A DNA stretch of 37,970 nucleotides from a virus, in IMG/VR virus record IMGVR_UViG_3300042566_000283, positions 1 through 37,970 of that record; one strand, 5' to 3'. Below are positions 1-8,513 of this stretch, one piece after another. The notes beneath the pieces were generated by a model. That model was not told the origin of the DNA, did no database searches, and saw only the letters and a list, made by a program, of their open reading frames with translations. Positions within the stretch are counted from its first letter, which is position 1. Each line of letters begins with the position of its first letter. The translations under genes and the position numbers were made by a program.

Positions 1-21
1 GCTACGCAAGGTACTCGATGA
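1..21 (+). CDS. C-terminal end of tail nozzle gene (continued from right edge)
   Basis: The first seven codons (Ala-Thr-Gln-Gly-Thr-Arg-stop) are the terminal codons of the gp10-like gene at 36203-37864. The TGA at 19-21 overlaps the ATG at 18 of the next gene. It is not a separate gene; it shows that the ends join. Confidence 0.9.
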   Translation, partial: ATQGTR

Positions 22-127
22 CTAAGTTTCGTACTCTTCCGATGTTTGGCAACGATCCGCGTAACGTTGCGGAAGTTGTCAGGGGCATCATGGATGGCAA
101 AACTAACAACACAGGAACAATCACGCT
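1..127. repeat. 127-bp direct terminal repeat, left copy
   Basis: Bases 1-127 are identical to 37844-37970. A coding frame enters from the left edge and is the same as the end of the gene at 36203-37864, so the two ends are one locus. A 127-nt exact overlap is the expected product of a k=127 de Bruijn assembly of a circular or circularly permuted molecule. It is therefore more likely an assembly overlap than a biological terminal repeat. Confidence 0.95.
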
Positions 128-806
128 TGCTACCGGCAACTCAGCAACAACTACGCTGTATGACGAGCGTATAGGCTATGAGAGCCTTATTTACTTTGTC
201 CCAGTATCTAACGCTGCTTACGATGATAATGCTCCCTATGGCGCGTTTGCTAGTTCTGCATCTCAGTCCGCGGCAAACACAACAACGGGATACGCATTTA
301 CTTACAACACGACAGAGCAAAGCAACGGCGTATACATATCAAACAGTTCTCAGCTAAATGTCAGAAACTACGGTATTTATAACGTCCAATTCTCTGCGCA
401 ATATAAAAATACGACGAATGACGGACAAGATGTAGACATTTGGTTTGCTGTTAACGGAGCGAACATTGTCGATTCAAACAGCAAATTTCACATTCCAGCC
501 AGAAAAAGCACGGGCGACCCGTCTTACCTAATTGCAGCACTAAATATATTTCTTGAATTGCAAGCTGGAGATTATGTTGAGATATTTTGGAGCACAACCA
601 GCACAAGCGTAACGGTTGAGGCTCTTTCTGCACAAAGTAGCCCAACAAGGCCAGCAACGCCGTCAGTAATTGCAACAATACAGTATATAGCGCCATCGGC
701 AACTTCCAATCTTTATATTTCAGCGCAGCAACAAGGGCAAGCCACAATTTCACATTGGGCTAACGATACTGCTGACAAAACTTATGGATATATAATCGTC
801 GGATGA
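18..806 (+). CDS. Virion protein, beta-rich jelly-roll-like (possible head/tail decoration or fibre)
   Basis: This 262-residue protein starts with a conserved-looking N-terminus (LPMFGNDPRNVAEVV, residues about 7-21). The rest is Ser/Thr/Asn-rich and beta-strand-like, with alternating hydrophobic stretches such as YGIYNVQFSAQY and GDYVEIFW that resemble C1q/TNF-like jelly-roll phage structural proteins. It has no membrane segment and no catalytic motif. Its ATG overlaps the stop of the nozzle gene (ATGA) and its own stop overlaps the next start, so it sits inside the tail operon. A virion role is inferred from that position; the exact structure it forms is unknown. Confidence 0.6.
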   Translation: MTKFRTLPMFGNDPRNVAEVVRGIMDGKTNNTGTITLATGNSATTTLYDERIGYESLIYFVPVSNAAYDDNAPYGAFASSASQSAANTTTGYAFTYNTTEQSNGVYISNSSQLNVRNYGIYNVQFSAQYKNTTNDGQDVDIWFAVNGANIVDSNSKFHIPARKSTGDPSYLIAALNIFLELQAGDYVEIFWSTTSTSVTVEALSAQSSPTRPATPSVIATIQYIAPSATSNLYISAQQQGQATISHWANDTADKTYGYIIVG

Positions 807-1204
807 TTGAATTCAAATACATTGCTCCGAATGATTTGCGCTCTTGGTGGCCTAGTATTCGTGAAGGGCTAAACAAGATTAAATCACACAGTCCTGAAAA
901 TTGGATACCTGAAGACGTTTACACTGATTGTTTTAACAAAGCGTCTGATTTGTTTGTAATTATCAATAATCAGCGATTTGCTGGTTTTTTTGTGTTGCAG
1001 CCGATGCAGAATACAGTTCATGTTTGGGCGGCATGGACGGTAGAAAATGATTATCAAATAGTTGACGCTGGTTTAAAATACATAAAATCTTTAGCTGGTC
1101 AAGCCGGCGCTAAATACGTGACATTTTCAAGCCATCGAAAAGGATGGCAACGCAGGGCGGCAGCATATGGGTTCCGTCCTAAACAGTACATTTGCGAGGT
1201 GTAA
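803..1204 (+). CDS. T7 gp13-like/GNAT-fold small protein
   Basis: A 133-residue protein overlapping the previous stop by ATGA. It reads like the phage family of GNAT-related proteins that includes T7 gp13 (DUF2833): an N-terminal helical part, then strand segments (DLFVIINNQRFAGFFVLQP, about residues 49-67), a central Trp-Ala-Ala-Trp, and a C-terminal RRAAAYGF-type motif (about 117-124) typical of the end of a GNAT domain. In such phages the protein is encoded beside internal virion proteins and is needed for particle assembly. No acetyl-CoA P-loop is obvious, so enzymatic activity is doubtful. Confidence 0.5.
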   Translation: MIEFKYIAPNDLRSWWPSIREGLNKIKSHSPENWIPEDVYTDCFNKASDLFVIINNQRFAGFFVLQPMQNTVHVWAAWTVENDYQIVDAGLKYIKSLAGQAGAKYVTFSSHRKGWQRRAAAYGFRPKQYICEV

Positions 1205-1206
1205 TT

Positions 1207-2226
1207 ATGGGTGGCGGTGGCGGAACTACAACCACGAAGCCGTGGAAAGAGGCGCAGCCTTATATTTTGCAAGGCTATCAGCAAGCGCAAAATCTATTTA
1301 ATCAAGGCCCGGCAGAATTCTTTCCTGGCCAAACCTATATTAGCCCGTCTGAAGCAACGACGAATGCGCTAAACATGGCAGAGCAACGAGCTATGGCCGG
1401 TTCTCCGCTTGTGCGAGAGGCTCAAGGCTCTGTTAGCAATCTAATGAGCTTTACAAACCCATACGCAGCGCGAACTGCGGAATTGGGCGCTACCGCAAAT
1501 GACCCTAGCGCAGACTTTTATCGTCAGCTGATGGAGGGGCAGATCGGCAAAGATTCTGAGTCTCTTGACATGCTTCGGCGTACTGCCTCTGGCGAGTACC
1601 TTAACGGCAATCCTTATCTTGAAGGCGCTCTTTCTCGCGCCAATCGCCTTGCAACTGAGTCTTATCAAGAAGGTCTGCGCGGGCTTCAATCTCAAGCTTC
1701 TGCGTCTGGCCGTTACGGTTCTGGCGCAATGGGTCAGCAAGTTGCAAAAGGTCAGGATGTTTTTGCCCGCGCATTGACTGAGCAGAATCAGCAAGCTTAC
1801 GCACAGAACTACGCGCAGGAACGAGCAGCGCAAGAGGCTGCAATTGCTCGAATGATGGGCTTTGAACAGCAAGGCATTCAGAATCGTATGTCTGGAGCTA
1901 GTGCGCTTACGGCTGGCCAGCAACAGGCTTTGGCGACTCAGTTGAACGCATTGGTTAGTGCTGGTCAAATGACTGCGGCAGATGCTAATCGTCAACTGCA
2001 AGCGGCTCAACTGGCCCCGACTCTTGCCGAGCAATATTACGCCGATATGCAAAAGCTTTTGATGGTCGGTCAAGCGCGAGAAGGTTATGATGCTGCGGCC
2101 CTGCAAGACGAAATGGCACGATGGAACTATCAACAAACAGCGCCATGGGAAAACCTGCAACGCTATCAATCTGCGATTAGTGGGTATCCAATGGGTACGA
2201 TTAGCGCGGCTGGAGGGGGTAAATAA
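1207..2226 (+). CDS. Internal virion / tail-associated protein
   Basis: The ATG at 1207 is preceded by GAGGTG at a good distance, so I prefer it to an upstream in-frame ATG at 1192; the product is 339 residues. After a Gly/Thr-rich N-terminus (MGGGGGTTTT) the protein is almost entirely helical and rich in Ala, Gln and Met (repeated QQ, AQNYAQERAAQEAA), with no membrane segment. This composition is typical of podovirus ejection or tail-needle-base proteins that follow the fibre genes. The next gene starts inside its stop codon (TAATG). Function is assigned by composition and position only. Confidence 0.5.
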   Translation: MGGGGGTTTTKPWKEAQPYILQGYQQAQNLFNQGPAEFFPGQTYISPSEATTNALNMAEQRAMAGSPLVREAQGSVSNLMSFTNPYAARTAELGATANDPSADFYRQLMEGQIGKDSESLDMLRRTASGEYLNGNPYLEGALSRANRLATESYQEGLRGLQSQASASGRYGSGAMGQQVAKGQDVFARALTEQNQQAYAQNYAQERAAQEAAIARMMGFEQQGIQNRMSGASALTAGQQQALATQLNALVSAGQMTAADANRQLQAAQLAPTLAEQYYADMQKLLMVGQAREGYDAAALQDEMARWNYQQTAPWENLQRYQSAISGYPMGTISAAGGGK

Positions 2227-2846
2227 TGGCTGATCCTGTAACGATGGCTGTTGTTGGTGGTACTGCCGGCGCTCTTCTTAGTCCGAAAGACCCGCTTAAA
2301 GGCGCTTTGCTTGGCGCTGCTGGTGGTTACGGCGGTGGCGCTTTGCTTGGTAGTCTAGGCGCTACAGGTACTGCAGCCGGTACTGCCGCAGCATCTAGCA
2401 CTGCTGGCGCTGCATCTATGCCGGGAGTCGCGTCTCTTACTGCTGGCGGCACATCGCTTGGCGGCGGAGTCGCTACGTCTGGTTTGGCGGCTCCGGCAAT
2501 GACCGGTCTTGGCTTGGCTCCGGCTGGCGCTGGATTGTCTGCTGGTACTGCAAGTTTGGCCGCTCCAACGATGACTGGACTCGGTTTGATGCCAGCAGCA
2601 ACAACTGCTGGACAAGGCGCTCTTGCTGGAACAATGGCCGGCCTTGGTACTGATATGGCAATGGCTAGCAAATGGATGGGGCAAAATCCAGTGCTAACCG
2701 AAATGGCAATGGGCACTGGTATGCAAGCTTTGCAGCCCAAAATGCCTCAGACCGGGAGCCTAATTCAAGGCGGCGGGAATCAAATGCAATTTACGCAAAT
2801 GCCAACGCAGCCGTTTATGCCTAATCGCAAAATCTCGCTTATCTAG
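2226..2846 (+). CDS. Gly/Ala-rich hydrophobic protein, putative DNA-ejection protein
   Basis: A 206-residue protein dominated by Gly, Ala, Met, Thr and Leu with long glycine-zipper-like runs (residues 10-150) and repeated APAMTGLGL / APTMTGLGL segments (about 89-97 and 113-121), followed by a Gln/Met/Pro-rich tail. The composition fits a small membrane-active ejection protein that enters the cell envelope during infection. It is translationally coupled to its upstream neighbour (TAATG) and lies between two other long helical virion proteins. No enzymatic motif is seen. Confidence 0.5.
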   Translation: MADPVTMAVVGGTAGALLSPKDPLKGALLGAAGGYGGGALLGSLGATGTAAGTAAASSTAGAASMPGVASLTAGGTSLGGGVATSGLAAPAMTGLGLAPAGAGLSAGTASLAAPTMTGLGLMPAATTAGQGALAGTMAGLGTDMAMASKWMGQNPVLTEMAMGTGMQALQPKMPQTGSLIQGGGNQMQFTQMPTQPFMPNRKISLI

Positions 2847-2853
2847 GTGACAT

Positions 2854-4527
2854 ATGGCTTGGGAAGATTACATACCTAATATTTTTGGCGCTGGTATGCC
2901 TCAATACTTGCCCGGCCTATTGGGTGATAAAGAGGCGGCAGAACTACAGAATCGCGCTAAAGTTCAAGGTCTGCTTGGTGCTGGTCTTGCGTTGGCTCAG
3001 GGCATGAGTTCTGCTGGCCCGCGTAGAAGTGCAGCGCAAAACATTCTTGGCGCACTTGCCGGTGGCGTTTCTGCTGGCCAAGGCGCATATCAAGGCGCAA
3101 CGCAAAACTACCTGATGCAGCAAAAGATTGCTGAATCTATGCTTGAGCGTGAAAAAGCTAAGCTTGAAATTGAAGGCCGCAAAAAGTTTGCTGAGATGTA
3201 CCCAAATCTTGCGCCTATTGCAGCTATCAACCCAACAGAGGCCGCAAAAATTGCTGGTGAAATTGAGTCGTTCAAGCCAATTCAAGAAATTTTTTCTGGC
3301 GGTCAAGCAAAAGCAACTGTGCCAACTACTGCTCCTGCAATGCCTATTCCAGCGCAACCGCTTGAAATGCAAGGGGCGGCAACTTCTGCCCCAGTAATGC
3401 CTCCAGAAGTTAGCGCGCCAACTACAGACAAAGTTCTTCCGCAAGTGCCTGTTGAGGCAAAAGCATCTGTTCCTCAAGTGGCAGATCTTATGCGTGAGCG
3501 AGACAGACTAATTGCAATCAATTCTCAGCTTCGAGGCGTTCGCGGCGGGAATAAATATATTGAAGAAAACAATAAAAGCCTTGAGGCAATTGATAAGCAA
3601 CTTGGCGCATACACTACGCAATCCTTTGATTTCCAAACATTCAAAGGAATGCTTCCCGAGCAGTTCAGACCAATGGCAGACAATCTTGAGTCGCTTGCTT
3701 ATTCTGGGGCAATTAATCCAAAAGATTTGAATAAAGAAATTGCTGACATTAGTAAATCAGCCTATGAGTTCCAGCAAAAACAGGCCGACTACACTAACGA
3801 AGTGCGGCGCGTTGCAGCATCAATGTTCCCGAATAAGCAGTTGAATCAACTCACGCCGGTTGAATTGGCGCAATTGGATGAGAAGCTTCAAGCAAAAGAT
3901 GTTGCTGCGAGAAAAGCGGGCGCTGCAAGTGTTAATGTCGCCGTTACTGGCGAAAAGAAGATGGCTGAGAAACGTGCAGAAGGCGCTGTTAAAGCCGAAG
4001 ATGCAGCATTCTCTGCAATGTCTGCTGCTGGGGATGTGCGCGCTATTGTTGATATTCTTAAGCCATATCGCGGCGGCCCAATTCAGTCGTTTCAAGCTCA
4101 AATTGGCGCATATTTTCCTGGGACTGCTGCCGAAAAACTCGCAAGCGCATCACAAGTTGCCGAGTCTATTCGACAGCGAATTGCCCCAACTATTCGAGTT
4201 GAGGGTTCTGGCGCAACGTCTGATTTTGAGGCGCGCAGCTATCTTAATGCCATCCCAAATCTCATGAATACAGCAGAAGGCCGTGAGTTGATGGCGACGT
4301 ATGCTGAAAAACTTGCCAATAGAGCGGCGGCAGCGGCAGATATTCGTGCGCGAATGGTTTCTGAAGGCGATTTCAGTGTACGACGATTCCAAGAAGAACT
4401 TAAAAAACAAGGTTTGATGCAAGTGTTTACGCCTGAGGAGCTAAAGATTCTTCGAGGTGAATCTTCTTCAAAGGCCAATCCGTCTATTGCGCCGGGCGTT
4501 ACTGTTCGGAGGGTAAATAATGGCTAA
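2854..4527 (+). CDS. Internal virion / DNA-ejection protein
   Basis: A 557-residue, mostly helical protein. Residues 1-90 carry a Gly/Ala-rich amphipathic part, about 160-205 form a Pro/Ala-rich linker (TAPAMPIPAQP type), and the C-terminal two thirds are long charged helices, with a Gly-Pro-Ile-Gln-Ser-Phe-Gln motif at about 405. An RBS-like GGTGA lies before the ATG. Large helical proteins at this place in podoviruses are usually ejected with the DNA. It overlaps the next gene by 8 nt. I see no lytic transglycosylase signature. Confidence 0.5.
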   Translation: MAWEDYIPNIFGAGMPQYLPGLLGDKEAAELQNRAKVQGLLGAGLALAQGMSSAGPRRSAAQNILGALAGGVSAGQGAYQGATQNYLMQQKIAESMLEREKAKLEIEGRKKFAEMYPNLAPIAAINPTEAAKIAGEIESFKPIQEIFSGGQAKATVPTTAPAMPIPAQPLEMQGAATSAPVMPPEVSAPTTDKVLPQVPVEAKASVPQVADLMRERDRLIAINSQLRGVRGGNKYIEENNKSLEAIDKQLGAYTTQSFDFQTFKGMLPEQFRPMADNLESLAYSGAINPKDLNKEIADISKSAYEFQQKQADYTNEVRRVAASMFPNKQLNQLTPVELAQLDEKLQAKDVAARKAGAASVNVAVTGEKKMAEKRAEGAVKAEDAAFSAMSAAGDVRAIVDILKPYRGGPIQSFQAQIGAYFPGTAAEKLASASQVAESIRQRIAPTIRVEGSGATSDFEARSYLNAIPNLMNTAEGRELMATYAEKLANRAAAAADIRARMVSEGDFSVRRFQEELKKQGLMQVFTPEELKILRGESSSKANPSIAPGVTVRRVNNG

Positions 4528-6109
4528 ATACAGCTATGAAATAACTATTCCAGACAAAGGTACATTTGTTATTGATTCTGACAAAGAGATGTCAGATGCT
4601 CAAGCGTATCAGGCTGTTATGCAGTCAGGAAATGCTCCTGAGCAACGTACAGCCGTGCAAGATATTGTACGTGGCGCTGGCATTACTGCTAGGGGTCTAG
4701 CTCCTGTTGCTCTAGGTGCAGGTGCTGGTGCATTGCTTGGCGGCCCACCTGGAGCGTTGGTGGGATCGTTTACGGTTCCTGCTGCTGAAATTGCATCAAG
4801 GGCTGCTAATGTAATTCTTCCTGAATCAATGCAGATCCCATCTCCGTCAGGAACAATTCAAAACTTCCTCACTCAAGCTGGCCTTCCAGTTCCTGAAACA
4901 ACTAGCGAACGTGCAATGCAAGCAGCAGCAGAGGCTGTTGGCGCAACTGGAACACAAGTTGCAACTGCTCCCGCAATGGCACAAAGGGCAATTACTGGTC
5001 TTGGAAAAGGCATTGCAGAATCTATTGGTTCGCAGCCTGTTAGACAAATTGCTGCTGCGGCTCCGTCTGCTGTTGCCTCTCAAGTTGTTGGGGAAAGATT
5101 TGGCACGATTCCTGGCATGTTTGCTGGAATGGCTGCATCTGCTCCATTTGCTATTGGCGCGAAACCAACGCAGCAAGACTATGTGCCAAGCACTCAAGAT
5201 CTAAAACAAACCGCTGGGCGGCTTTACGATATTGCAGATCAATCTGGAGTTCAATTTAAGCGAAATGAGTTTTCTGCTTTCGCCGCAAAAACAATTAATG
5301 AACTGCGAAAAGAGGGGGTAGATCCAACGCTTACGCCAAAGGCTAACGCTGCTCTTCAAAGAATTCAAGATTCCGTAAATGAACCAATGACTCTTAGTAA
5401 TGTTGATCGTTTGCGAAAGATTGCATTGATTGCAGCAACAAGCAACGATCCTGCTGACCGTACATTTGGCGGAAAGCTAATTGAGCGGATTGATTCATTT
5501 GTTGAAAACTCCGGCCCTAGTCAGTTTGCCGTTAGTGATCCCAAAGCAATTGAGGCGCTTAAAGAAGCCCGTAGTCTTTGGAAACAAGGTAAAAAAGCAC
5601 AAGTTCTTGAAACAATTTTTGATGTAGCAGAACTTCGTGCAGAGGCAAACTATACACAATCCGGCATGGAGCAAGCCCTTCGCAGCCGCCTTGTAAACCT
5701 TGCCGCTAATGAAAAGCTAATGAGGTCTTTTAATAAGACTGAACAAGCAGCGATTCGAGAAGCAGCAAAAGGCGGAAAGTTGCAGAACTTTATGCGCTAT
5801 GTAGGTAAACTTGCTCCAACTAGCGTTATCCCTGCTGTTGGTGGTGCGTATCTTGGCTCTCAAATGTTCGGCCCGACTGGTACGCTTGCGGGCGCAATTC
5901 CTGCCGTTGTAGGCGCTGGTGCAAAAACAATTGCAACGAAGATGGGGATTGGCAACTTCAAGCGTCTTGAAGATATGCTGAAGCTTGGGCGAGAGCCTAG
6001 GACTCCTGTTTCTGGAGTTTCCCCAATTATTATGCGCGGGCTTCTTTCTTCGCCAAATCAGCAGCTTGATGTTACCGAAGAACAATTGCAACAAATTTAC
6101 GGTAGGTAA
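4520..6109 (+). CDS. Large internal virion / ejection protein with membrane-like segments
   Basis: A 529-residue protein. Residues 1-40 form a small beta-containing domain (YSYEITIPDKGTFVIDSD) resembling N-terminal domains of other phage virion proteins. A glycine-zipper hydrophobic stretch follows (GLAPVALGAGAGALLGG, about 58-74), then a second Ala-rich stretch, a charged helical middle, and a C-terminal hydrophobic Gly/Ala stretch near 435-475. The pattern suits a protein that inserts into the host envelope to extend the short tail. It starts 8 nt inside its upstream neighbour and ends just before the tail fibre gene. Confidence 0.5.
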   Translation: MAKYSYEITIPDKGTFVIDSDKEMSDAQAYQAVMQSGNAPEQRTAVQDIVRGAGITARGLAPVALGAGAGALLGGPPGALVGSFTVPAAEIASRAANVILPESMQIPSPSGTIQNFLTQAGLPVPETTSERAMQAAAEAVGATGTQVATAPAMAQRAITGLGKGIAESIGSQPVRQIAAAAPSAVASQVVGERFGTIPGMFAGMAASAPFAIGAKPTQQDYVPSTQDLKQTAGRLYDIADQSGVQFKRNEFSAFAAKTINELRKEGVDPTLTPKANAALQRIQDSVNEPMTLSNVDRLRKIALIAATSNDPADRTFGGKLIERIDSFVENSGPSQFAVSDPKAIEALKEARSLWKQGKKAQVLETIFDVAELRAEANYTQSGMEQALRSRLVNLAANEKLMRSFNKTEQAAIREAAKGGKLQNFMRYVGKLAPTSVIPAVGGAYLGSQMFGPTGTLAGAIPAVVGAGAKTIATKMGIGNFKRLEDMLKLGREPRTPVSGVSPIIMRGLLSSPNQQLDVTEEQLQQIYGR

Positions 6110-6111
6110 TT

Positions 6112-7167
6112 ATGGCTAATACAAAGATCAGCGAATACAGCAACATCCCTGCAAACAATACCGAAATTGATGGCATTAACATTGCTGAAGGCTGCGCTCC
6201 GTCGGGCATTAATAATGCCATTCGTGAGCTTATGGCGCAACTTAAAGACTTTCAGACTGGTGCTGCTGGTGATAGCCTAACTGTTGGTGGAACTCTGTCG
6301 GTTACTGGTGCTGTTAACCTAACGTCTGTTCTCACCGTGGCTAACGGCGGTACTGGCCTATCTGCTGCTGCTGCTGGCGATATTCTTTATGGTAGCGGTG
6401 TAAATACTTATGCCCGTCTCGCTAGTGCAAATACTACAACAAGCGTTTTGCTTTCTGGAAGCACCGCTCCATCATGGGGTAAGGTTGGTCTTACTACTCA
6501 TGTAACAGGTACTTTGCCTATTGCTAATGGTGGTACTGGCGCAACATCTGCTTCTGCTGCTATTAATGCGCTTTTACCGTCTCAGACTGGCCAAGCAAAC
6601 AAGATTCTTCAGACTAATGGAACTAACGTTTCATGGGCAACTGTAGCGGCTGGAAGCAGTGGAACTGTTACATCGGTAACCGCTGGTGATGGTCTTAGTG
6701 GTGGAACCATTACTACAACCGGCACTATTTCTATGGGTACGCCGGGGAGCCTTAGCGCAACAAGCACTAATTCCGCAAGTGGCTCAACTCATACACATGC
6801 CGTTACATTTCCTGTAACATCTGTTAAAGGTGCTAGTTCTGACTCACAATCAGGTACTGGCAACGTTCTTTTAAGTGGCCTTGATTCATTTGCCAATACT
6901 AAATCTGGCAATGGAATGCAAAAACTACCCGGCGGCGTAATGATGCAATGGGGTAACGTTGATGTTGTTAGCGGTGGTATAGCCTCAATTAGCTTCTTGT
7001 CTGGATTTACTGCTGTTTATAGTGTGCAACTAACTGCATATCGGTCTGGTAGTACTGATGGTGTCGGAAACGATACTGTTTTGGCGGGAACATTGTCTAC
7101 TTCTGGCGTATCCGTTTCTTCTGCTAACGGTAATAAAGTTTATTGGTTTGCTATAGGCACGTATTAA
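6112..7167 (+). CDS. Tail fibre protein with gp53-like C-terminal domain
   Basis: A 351-residue fibre. The N-terminus (MANTKISEYSNIPANNTEIDG) is a typical virion-attachment end. The shaft holds repeated collagen-like/beta-prism motifs, with VANGGTGLSAA and IANGGTGATSA about 60 residues apart. The C-terminal domain begins with QKLPGGVMMQWG (about residue 267), the signature of the gp53-like tail-fibre tip. It is the last structural gene before the holin and is probably the receptor-binding or side-fibre protein. The C-terminal domain is the part most likely to vary between relatives. Confidence 0.8.
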   Translation: MANTKISEYSNIPANNTEIDGINIAEGCAPSGINNAIRELMAQLKDFQTGAAGDSLTVGGTLSVTGAVNLTSVLTVANGGTGLSAAAAGDILYGSGVNTYARLASANTTTSVLLSGSTAPSWGKVGLTTHVTGTLPIANGGTGATSASAAINALLPSQTGQANKILQTNGTNVSWATVAAGSSGTVTSVTAGDGLSGGTITTTGTISMGTPGSLSATSTNSASGSTHTHAVTFPVTSVKGASSDSQSGTGNVLLSGLDSFANTKSGNGMQKLPGGVMMQWGNVDVVSGGIASISFLSGFTAVYSVQLTAYRSGSTDGVGNDTVLAGTLSTSGVSVSSANGNKVYWFAIGTY

Positions 7168-7184
7168 AAATGAAGGGTGATACT

Positions 7185-7397
7185 ATGACAGCACACGATC
7201 AAGCGATGGCCGCTCTTGGAAGCAAGGTCACATATACCGGCGCGTCTACTAGCGTTGTTAGCTGGATTCTTTCTAGCCAATTTGGTGTACTCGTTGGTAT
7301 TTTGATCGGTGTAGCCGGTCTTTTAATCAACTGGTATTACAAAGCAAAACAAGACCGCCGTGAAGAGCGTGAGCATAAAAAGCGCATGGCAGAATGA
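7185..7397 (+). CDS. Holin, class II-like small membrane protein
   Basis: I start this 70-residue protein at the ATG at 7185 because AGGGTG lies six bases upstream; in-frame codons further up lie in the fibre gene. There is one clear hydrophobic segment (FGVLVGILIGVAGLLINWYY, about residues 31-50) preceded by a weaker one, then a highly charged Lys/Arg/Glu tail. Length, topology and the VLVGILIGV...NWYYKAKQDRRE pattern match small phage holins of the HP1/P21-like types. It overlaps the endolysin gene by 4 nt. Confidence 0.8.
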   Translation: MTAHDQAMAALGSKVTYTGASTSVVSWILSSQFGVLVGILIGVAGLLINWYYKAKQDRREEREHKKRMAE

Positions 7398-7849
7398 ATC
7401 GCGTCCAGATTGCATCGTTAACGTTATCTGCCGCTACATTAGTCGGCATAGCGGTGCATGAGGGTTATCGATCTGACGCTTATACGCCTGTTCCGGGTGA
7501 TGTTCCTACGATTGGGTTCGGGACTACAGAAAACGTTAAGCTAGGCGACAAAATCAGCGTAGAACGTGCCTTAGTCCGGCTACTTGATGATGCGTCTGAG
7601 TTTGAACAAGCAGTTAAGAAATGTGCGCCAGTGCCTATGTATCAGTATGAATTTGACGCGTATGTGTCTCTTTCTTACAACATTGGTTCTGGCGCTTTTT
7701 GCTCGTCAACGCTTGCCAAAAAGTTAAATTCTGGCGATTATATTGGTGCTTGCGAACAAATATTGCGTTGGGACAAATTTAAAGGCAAATCTCTCCCCGG
7801 ATTAACGAAGCGTCGTCAACAAGAGTATAAACAATGTTTGGGTCTTTGA
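7394..7849 (+). CDS. SAR endolysin, GH24 lysozyme (muramidase)
   Basis: A 151-residue T4-lysozyme-family muramidase cutting the glycan strands of peptidoglycan. Residues 5-21 form a weakly hydrophobic Ala/Ser/Thr/Leu/Val segment that fits a signal-anchor-release domain, so export would be Sec-dependent and activation would follow release from the membrane. The catalytic Glu23 (HEGYRSDAY) and the downstream PGDVPTIGFGTT stretch with Asp36 and Thr39 are in the right arrangement. A C-terminal SLPGLTKRRQQEYKQC motif is also typical of GH24 phage enzymes. It overlaps both holin and spanin genes. Confidence 0.88.
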   Translation: MNRVQIASLTLSAATLVGIAVHEGYRSDAYTPVPGDVPTIGFGTTENVKLGDKISVERALVRLLDDASEFEQAVKKCAPVPMYQYEFDAYVSLSYNIGSGAFCSSTLAKKLNSGDYIGACEQILRWDKFKGKSLPGLTKRRQQEYKQCLGL

Positions 7850-8286
7850 ATATTCTTCCTTATGTAATTATTGCCTCAATTGTTTTTACTGTTGGTGGCT
7901 ATTTTAAAGGTCGTGCTGACGGTAAATCTGCTATCGCTGTAGAGTTTGCACAATACAAAGAAGAGCAAGCTAAGGCGCACTCTGACGCATTAGAGCAAGC
8001 GAGAGAAAAGGAACAAAAGCTACAGCAATCTGCAAACAAGATTCGAGAGGAAAAAGACCGTGAAATTCGCAAAATTAATGCTCTTAACTCCTCTCTTGTT
8101 GACAGCTTGCGCGACAGGCCAGGTCGTCAAATGCCCGACTATCCCGACGCTAGACAAGATTCATGTACCGGAAACAAGCTATACAGAGAAGATGCAGAAT
8201 TTCTTGCAAGGCTCGCTGGAGAAGCCGATCAATTGATGATTGCCTTAAAACAATGTTATTCACAATATGATTCATTAACCAAATAG
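7834..8286 (+). CDS. Rz: Rz-like inner-membrane spanin subunit
   Basis: A 150-residue protein with an N-terminal transmembrane anchor (about residues 8-24), then a long charged coiled-coil periplasmic region (EEQAKAHSDALEQAREKEQK and onward) and a C-terminal globular end containing two Cys residues. This is the architecture of the i-spanin, which links with the o-spanin to fuse inner and outer membranes in the last step of lysis. It starts 16 nt inside the endolysin gene and carries a second reading frame coding for Rz1. Confidence 0.85.
   Translation: MFGSLNILPYVIIASIVFTVGGYFKGRADGKSAIAVEFAQYKEEQAKAHSDALEQAREKEQKLQQSANKIREEKDREIRKINALNSSLVDSLRDRPGRQMPDYPDARQDSCTGNKLYREDAEFLARLAGEADQLMIALKQCYSQYDSLTK
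8060..8236 (+). CDS. Rz1: Rz1-like outer-membrane lipoprotein spanin, embedded in Rz (+1 frame)
   Basis: A 58-codon frame entirely inside the Rz gene, shifted by +1. It starts at GTG with GAGAGG about nine bases upstream. The peptide has a positively charged start (MKFAKLM), a hydrophobic core and a lipobox LLLTAC with the lipidated Cys at residue 17, followed by a short Pro-containing mature part (PTIPTLDKIHVPE). This is the expected o-spanin design: lipidated, sorted to the outer membrane and pairing with the C-terminus of Rz. Confidence 0.88.
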   Translation: MKFAKLMLLTPLLLTACATGQVVKCPTIPTLDKIHVPETSYTEKMQNFLQGSLEKPIN

Positions 8287-8294
8287 GTGAAATC

Positions 8295-8513
8295 ATGAAG
8301 CGTCTAGCAATATCTCTAGCTTTTGTTAGTTCTGTAGCTATAGCAGCAGTTCAAAATGAAGATGGAAGCGTTTTTCTAGAGGCTAATGAAGCGCAATATA
8401 TTGTTAGAGTGTTTAATGATATGACTGAAAAAATAGCTTTGCAGCAAATGTATATTAAAGAGCTAGAAGGCGAGAATAAAGCAATTAAACAATCTCACTG
8501 CGCCAAATGGTAA
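8295..8513 (+). CDS. Small secreted protein of unknown function
   Basis: A 72-residue protein with an AGGTGA ribosome site. The N-terminus is a classical Sec signal peptide (MKRLAISLAFVSSVAIA, cleavage likely after Ala17-Ala18), and the mature part is a short acidic helix with one Cys near the end. It directly follows the spanin genes, so a periplasmic role at lysis or superinfection exclusion is possible, but nothing in the sequence proves it. I do not recognise the family. Confidence 0.65.
   Translation: MKRLAISLAFVSSVAIAAVQNEDGSVFLEANEAQYIVRVFNDMTEKIALQQMYIKELEGENKAIKQSHCAKW

Noticed and set aside
1-127. Biological direct terminal repeat of a T7-like genome
   Set aside because: The length equals a common assembler k-mer size and the gene runs through it, so an assembly overlap of a circular map is simpler; read-depth doubling would be needed to prove a true repeat.
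1441-2169. 242-codon minus-strand frame opposite an internal virion gene
   Set aside because: It is the antisense shadow of the well-supported gene at 1207-2226, with no ribosome site or domain.
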